Assembly: GCA_934358675.1 (NCBI GenBank)
Contig: CAKRKX010000086.1
Span: forward strand, 1-9,333
Origin: an uncultured Agathobacter sp.
GTDB taxonomy: Bacteria; Bacillota; Clostridia; Lachnospirales; Lachnospiraceae
DNA length: 9,333 bases
Direction: 5' to 3'
Within the stretch, counting starts at the first letter, position 1; the number at the start of each line of letters is the position of its first letter. Both the position numbers and the translations under genes were made by a program. Below, piece by piece: positions 7,073 to 9,333 of this stretch. The notes below the pieces were generated by a model. It saw nothing but the letters and a program-made list of their open reading frames with translations. It did no database searches and was not told the origin of the DNA.

Positions 7073-7888
7073 CTATCTACCGTCAAACAGTCCCTGAACG
7101 TCAACATCAGCGTAGCACTGAGAGCAGAATCCCTCGATAACAGCTCCGTTGTTGATCTGTACTGAACGAGACTTAATATTGCCCATGATAACTGCGGAAG
7201 TATCCACTACAACCGGTCCCTGAACATCGATATCGCCTTTTACAGCGCCTGCAATAACTGCGGAAGCTGCGGAAATATTGCCGATGATAACAGATCCTGC
7301 ACCAATCTTAACTGTGCCGGAACTTACAACCTCGCCCTCAATCTTTGCAACATCTGCAAAGAATTCAGAAGCATTACTGTTACCGTTAATGGTACCTGTT
7401 ACGACAAGCTTACCGTTACATGTAACATTACCGTTGATGGTTCCCTGAATATCGAAAGATCCATCTGATGCGATGTCGCCGGTCAGTGTTGTTCCTGTAG
7501 TAATAACAGATGTCTCATCGGATACGACTCCTGTATTCATCGGTGCAACCGGCTTTGTATCCATAATTGGTGTTGCATTGCCAAATGTAATATCACTCAT
7601 TTTCTTTTCTTCCTCCTGTACTGTAGCTGCAATCTCCGGCTGTGGAGTCACCTTTTCTTCCACCGGTGGGAGTTCCGCTTCAAGAGTCTTCACCTCTTCC
7701 GGCTCACTCTTAACCTGCTCTAACAGTCCGTCCAGTTTTGAAAGTTCAGATTTTACATCTACATCCTCTCCCAAAGTGTTGACTACCAGTTCTTCGGTTT
7801 TCTCTTCCTTCTCCGGCACATCAGACCCAGGCATCATCTCATTGACCGCCTGTGAAAAATCTTCTTTGAAATCCTTAAATAATCCCAT
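7073..7888 (-). CDS. Bactofilin family polymer-forming protein with long N-terminal extension
   Basis: Bactofilins are beta-helical proteins that polymerise without nucleotides and act as scaffolds, often for cell-wall enzymes. Residues about 123-256 show the typical repetitive pattern of Gly/Ile/Val short strands (TTGTTLTGDI, GTINGNVTCNG, GAGSVIIGNIS, SAVIMGNIKS). The N-terminus MGLFKDFKEDFSQAVNEMM puts hydrophobic residues at 3, 4, 7, 11, 15, 18 and 19, consistent with an amphipathic membrane-contacting helix. Residues about 20-122 are a long acidic, Glu/Val/Pro-rich linker, so the 271 residues exceed the common 110-200. Cys255 and Cys258 form a CxxC just after the core. ATG at 7888 has GGAGGAG upstream. 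An internal ATG at 7600 (Met97) also follows AGGAGG and could yield a 175-residue form. It lies 21 nt after the NodB-like gene and 26 nt before pyrH. Confidence 0.92.
   Translation of the reverse strand: MGLFKDFKEDFSQAVNEMMPGSDVPEKEEKTEELVVNTLGEDVDVKSELSKLDGLLEQVKSEPEEVKTLEAELPPVEEKVTPQPEIAATVQEEEKKMSDITFGNATPIMDTKPVAPMNTGVVSDETSVITTGTTLTGDIASDGSFDIQGTINGNVTCNGKLVVTGTINGNSNASEFFADVAKIEGEVVSSGTVKIGAGSVIIGNISAASAVIAGAVKGDIDVQGPVVVDTSAVIMGNIKSRSVQINNGAVIEGFCSQCYADVDVQGLFDGR
7611..7617 (-). promoter_or_regulatory. Candidate internal ribosome binding site within bactofilin gene
   Basis: AGGAGGA lies 10 nt before an in-frame ATG at 7600 (bactofilin Met97). It falls in codons for Gln-Glu-Glu-Glu, so a purine-rich match could be chance. 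The spacing is slightly long but workable. If used, it gives a bactofilin lacking the amphipathic N-terminus and the acidic linker. Confidence 0.35.
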
Positions 7889-7909
7889 TGTTTCTCCTCC
7901 ATTTTATAT

Positions 7910-8875
7910 TTATTCAACACTATCCGCTTTAATATATTGAATAACCTTTGTATGTTCATCAATCGGCAGAATTTTGGCATCCACTTTCTGTAACGCATCA
8001 ATTAACGGGCCTAACGCCTCCACCGTTGTTGACTTATCCTCTCCGTCATGCAAAAGCACGATCGAAGTTTTATAGTTTGTAATTCCCTCCGTAACATTAC
8101 TTACAATGTCGTCCACGGTATAATCTCCCGACGCATCGCCGGCGGATACATTCCAGTCGAAATAGGAAATATTTTTCTGATTTAAAACATGAACAAACTC
8201 AGCCATATTTACATTACTGATCTGATTGCTGCTTCCACCGGGGAAGCGATAGTAAAGGCTATCTGTTCCGGTCACTTTCTTTAAATACTTTGCGAGCTTA
8301 TCGTAATCTTTCTCAAACGCCTCTGTCGATGCATAGATCGTACTGTACTGATTCGCGTAGGAATGCATTCCAAGCGTATGACCTTCCTGTACGATTCTCT
8401 GATACACCGCCTTTGCTTCATCCGATTTCTCTCCGGACACAAAAAACGTTGCTTTCACACCGTATTCTTTTAACACATCCAGGATCTTGTCCGTGTTCTC
8501 CCCGGGCGTTGAATCAAAGGTAAGATATACTTTATGCGTATCACCGGCTTCTGCCTTATTATCCGTTGAATCAATTCCGGTTTCAATGTGTTCAAACGAA
8601 TTTGTTTCAGTATCGGAATCCACAGGTTGTGTTTCTGTCTGTTGACTTTCGCTTGTCACCTGTTCATTCACTTTGCCGGTTGACGGTTCTGCCGAAGCTT
8701 CCAGACGATTCACTTTACTGTTTAAATGAACGACCGCCACGGAAAGAATGACGATTGCAACCAATGACACAATCATCCAGATTGAAATCGTCAGGATAAT
8801 TGCATTCTTCATCCGGTTAATTCTGTTTCGCCGCTTACGTTGTTGTTCAATCGATGCGGTATCATTTGTACTCAT
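7910..8875 (-). CDS. Membrane-anchored NodB/polysaccharide deacetylase-like protein with altered metal site
   Basis: This 321-residue protein is predicted to be type II: a basic cytoplasmic tail (1-23, with RKRRNR), one membrane helix (about 24-49), then an extracellular Ser/Thr/Glu-rich linker (about 60-112) and a NodB-fold domain (about 115-312). NodB enzymes remove acetyl groups from peptidoglycan or other glycans using a metal held by Asp-His-His. Motif 1 reads TFDSTPG (119-125) instead of TFDDGP: the first Asp (121) stays but the metal-binding Asp is Ser122. Motif 2 reads HSYAN (171-175) instead of HSxxH: His171 stays but the second His is Asn175. RFPGGS (210-215), FDWN (239-242) and LLHD (274-277) are kept. 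The fold call is firm, but deacetylase activity is doubtful. It heads the operon, 21 nt before bactofilin, with GGAGG 7 nt before its ATG. Confidence 0.9.
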   Translation of the reverse strand: MSTNDTASIEQQRKRRNRINRMKNAIILTISIWMIVSLVAIVILSVAVVHLNSKVNRLEASAEPSTGKVNEQVTSESQQTETQPVDSDTETNSFEHIETGIDSTDNKAEAGDTHKVYLTFDSTPGENTDKILDVLKEYGVKATFFVSGEKSDEAKAVYQRIVQEGHTLGMHSYANQYSTIYASTEAFEKDYDKLAKYLKKVTGTDSLYYRFPGGSSNQISNVNMAEFVHVLNQKNISYFDWNVSAGDASGDYTVDDIVSNVTEGITNYKTSIVLLHDGEDKSTTVEALGPLIDALQKVDAKILPIDEHTKVIQYIKADSVE

Positions 8876-8882
8876 GTTGGTT

Positions 8883-8887
8883 CCTCC
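8883..8887 (-). promoter_or_regulatory. Ribosome binding site of the NodB-like gene
   Basis: GGAGG is followed by a 7-nt spacer to ATG 8875. It is the only good site after the predicted promoter and fixes the start of the first gene of the unit. The expected leader is about 25 nt. Confidence 0.8.
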
Positions 8888-8906
8888 GCGAGAAATATCC
8901 TTTTCT

Positions 8907-8934
8907 ATTTTACCATATTTTTATCGCTTGTAAA
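8907..8934 (-). promoter_or_regulatory. Sigma-A-type promoter with extended -10
   Basis: Read on the minus strand, TTTACA (8929-8934; one mismatch from TTGACA) is followed by a 16-nt spacer and TAAAAT (8907-8912; one mismatch from TATAAT). The spacer ends in TGG, giving the TGn extended -10. It lies in the AT-rich gap just after the tsf terminator and about 30 nt before the ATG of the NodB-like gene, with initiation expected near 8900. It is the only strong promoter seen in the window and probably drives the genes from the NodB-like protein through polC. Confidence 0.75.
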
Positions 8935-8955
8935 GAATTAATAGACATTTCAAAG

Positions 8956-8991
8956 AAAAAAGCTCCGGAAGCAAACCACTTCCGGAGCTTT
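8956..8991 (-). terminator. Rho-independent terminator after tsf
   Basis: A perfect 13-bp stem (AAAGCTCCGGAAG at 8959-8971 against its complement at 8979-8991) encloses a 7-nt loop. On the minus strand the stem runs straight into TTTTTTCTTT, a classic intrinsic terminator. It is oriented to end tsf transcription, 18 nt past the stop codon. The plus-strand side has no T-run, so it is not bidirectional. Confidence 0.93.
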
Positions 8992-9009
8992 GATAAATCA
9001 ATTCGTAAA

Positions 9010-9333
9010 TTAGCCCTTGATCTGAGCAGCAACTTCTGCAGCGAAATCTTCCTGCTTCTTCTCCATACCTTCACCAACTTCGAAACGAACCATCTTAGTG
9101 ATTGTAAGATCCTTAGAAACAGACTCAAGATACTTAGCTACTGACTGCTTGCCATCCTCAGCCTTAACATAAGTCTGGTCAAGAAGGCAGATCTCCTTTA
9201 ACTGCTTAGAAACACGACCCTCTACGAGACCGCCGAACATCTTCTCAGCAACGATAGAATCCTTGTCTGCCATAGCCAGTTCAGCAAGCTGAGCTTTTGC
9301 AGCGTCAGAAAGGAAGTTCCATACATAGTTCAT
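9010..9333 (-). CDS. tsf: Elongation factor Ts, C-terminal part (5' end outside window)
   Basis: EF-Ts recycles EF-Tu by exchanging GDP for GTP. The 107 residues visible match the C-terminal part of the protein: a Lys/Ala-rich helix, VEGRVSKQLKEICLLDQTYV (37-56 of the visible part) and the ending VRFEVGEGMEKKQEDFAAEV. Full EF-Ts proteins are about 200-310 residues and begin with a UBA-like domain that is absent here. The Met codon at the window edge is therefore internal and the gene continues to the right, probably after rpsB. The gene ends in TAA followed by the strong terminator, which closes its transcription unit before the envelope genes. Confidence 0.95.
   Translation of the reverse strand: MNYVWNFLSDAAKAQLAELAMADKDSIVAEKMFGGLVEGRVSKQLKEICLLDQTYVKAEDGKQSVAKYLESVSKDLTITKMVRFEVGEGMEKKQEDFAAEVAAQIKG

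Noticed and set aside
7061..7100. Possible promoter just ahead of pyrH (TTGACG with downstream TAAAGA or CATAAA on the minus strand)
   Set aside because: The -35 is good, but every -10 at acceptable spacing matches only three or four of six positions, so I do not list it as a feature. RNA-end mapping would settle it.
9331..9333. ATG at the right edge as the true start of a 107-residue protein
   Set aside because: The sequence matches the interior and C-terminus of EF-Ts, so the Met is internal and the gene is cut by the window.
1..9333. tRNA, rRNA, CRISPR arrays, insertion sequences, attachment sites, riboswitches
   Set aside because: Read on both strands, no repeated units, terminal inverted repeats with a transposase, cloverleaf-like segments or long structured leaders were found. 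The largest gene-free gap is 134 nt.

Overview
All genes in this window lie on the minus strand and read from right to left. The content is core Gram-positive (Bacillota) housekeeping. The key markers are a PolC-type replicative polymerase N-terminus, the order tsf–pyrH–frr–uppS–cdsA–dxr–rseP–ispG–polC, and strong AGGAGG-type Shine-Dalgarno sequences with very short gaps. That gene order, plus the style of EF-Ts, UppS and the small IspG, suggests a Clostridia member and most likely a Lachnospiraceae-type gut anaerobe. The family assignment comes from memory of gene families, not from a search.

Layout in transcription order. (1) At 9010-9333 lies the C-terminal third of EF-Ts (tsf), followed by a strong intrinsic terminator at 8956-8991. 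(2) A convincing sigma-A promoter with an extended -10 (8907-8934) then starts a new transcription unit. (3) Its first two genes are a single-pass membrane protein with a NodB/polysaccharide-deacetylase domain (7910-8875) and a bactofilin cytoskeletal protein (7073-7888), 21 nt apart. (4) These are followed without an evident terminator by pyrH (UMP kinase), frr (ribosome recycling factor), uppS (undecaprenyl-PP synthase), cdsA (CDP-diacylglycerol synthase), dxr (DXP reductoisomerase), rseP (site-2 membrane protease), ispG (HMBPP synthase) and the first 275 codons of polC, which runs off the left edge.

The genes form one growth and envelope programme. Dxr and IspG are steps of the MEP isoprenoid pathway. 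UppS turns the resulting IPP/FPP into the lipid carrier for peptidoglycan. CdsA feeds phospholipid synthesis and RseP is a membrane protease. PyrH supplies UDP for UTP and UDP-sugars, Frr serves translation and PolC serves replication. Bactofilin and the deacetylase-like protein look like a small morphogenesis module placed at the head of this unit, between tsf and pyrH, which are more often adjacent.

The most notable observations are these. The NodB-like protein has lost two of its three canonical metal ligands (Asp to Ser, His to Asn) while keeping the other motifs. It is paired with a bactofilin that has a long acidic N-terminal extension, an amphipathic N-terminus and a possible internal translation start. 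The terminator-promoter pair separates this module and the downstream growth genes from rpsB-tsf-type expression. No tRNA, rRNA, CRISPR, insertion sequence or riboswitch was seen, and no gene-free stretch exceeds 134 nt.
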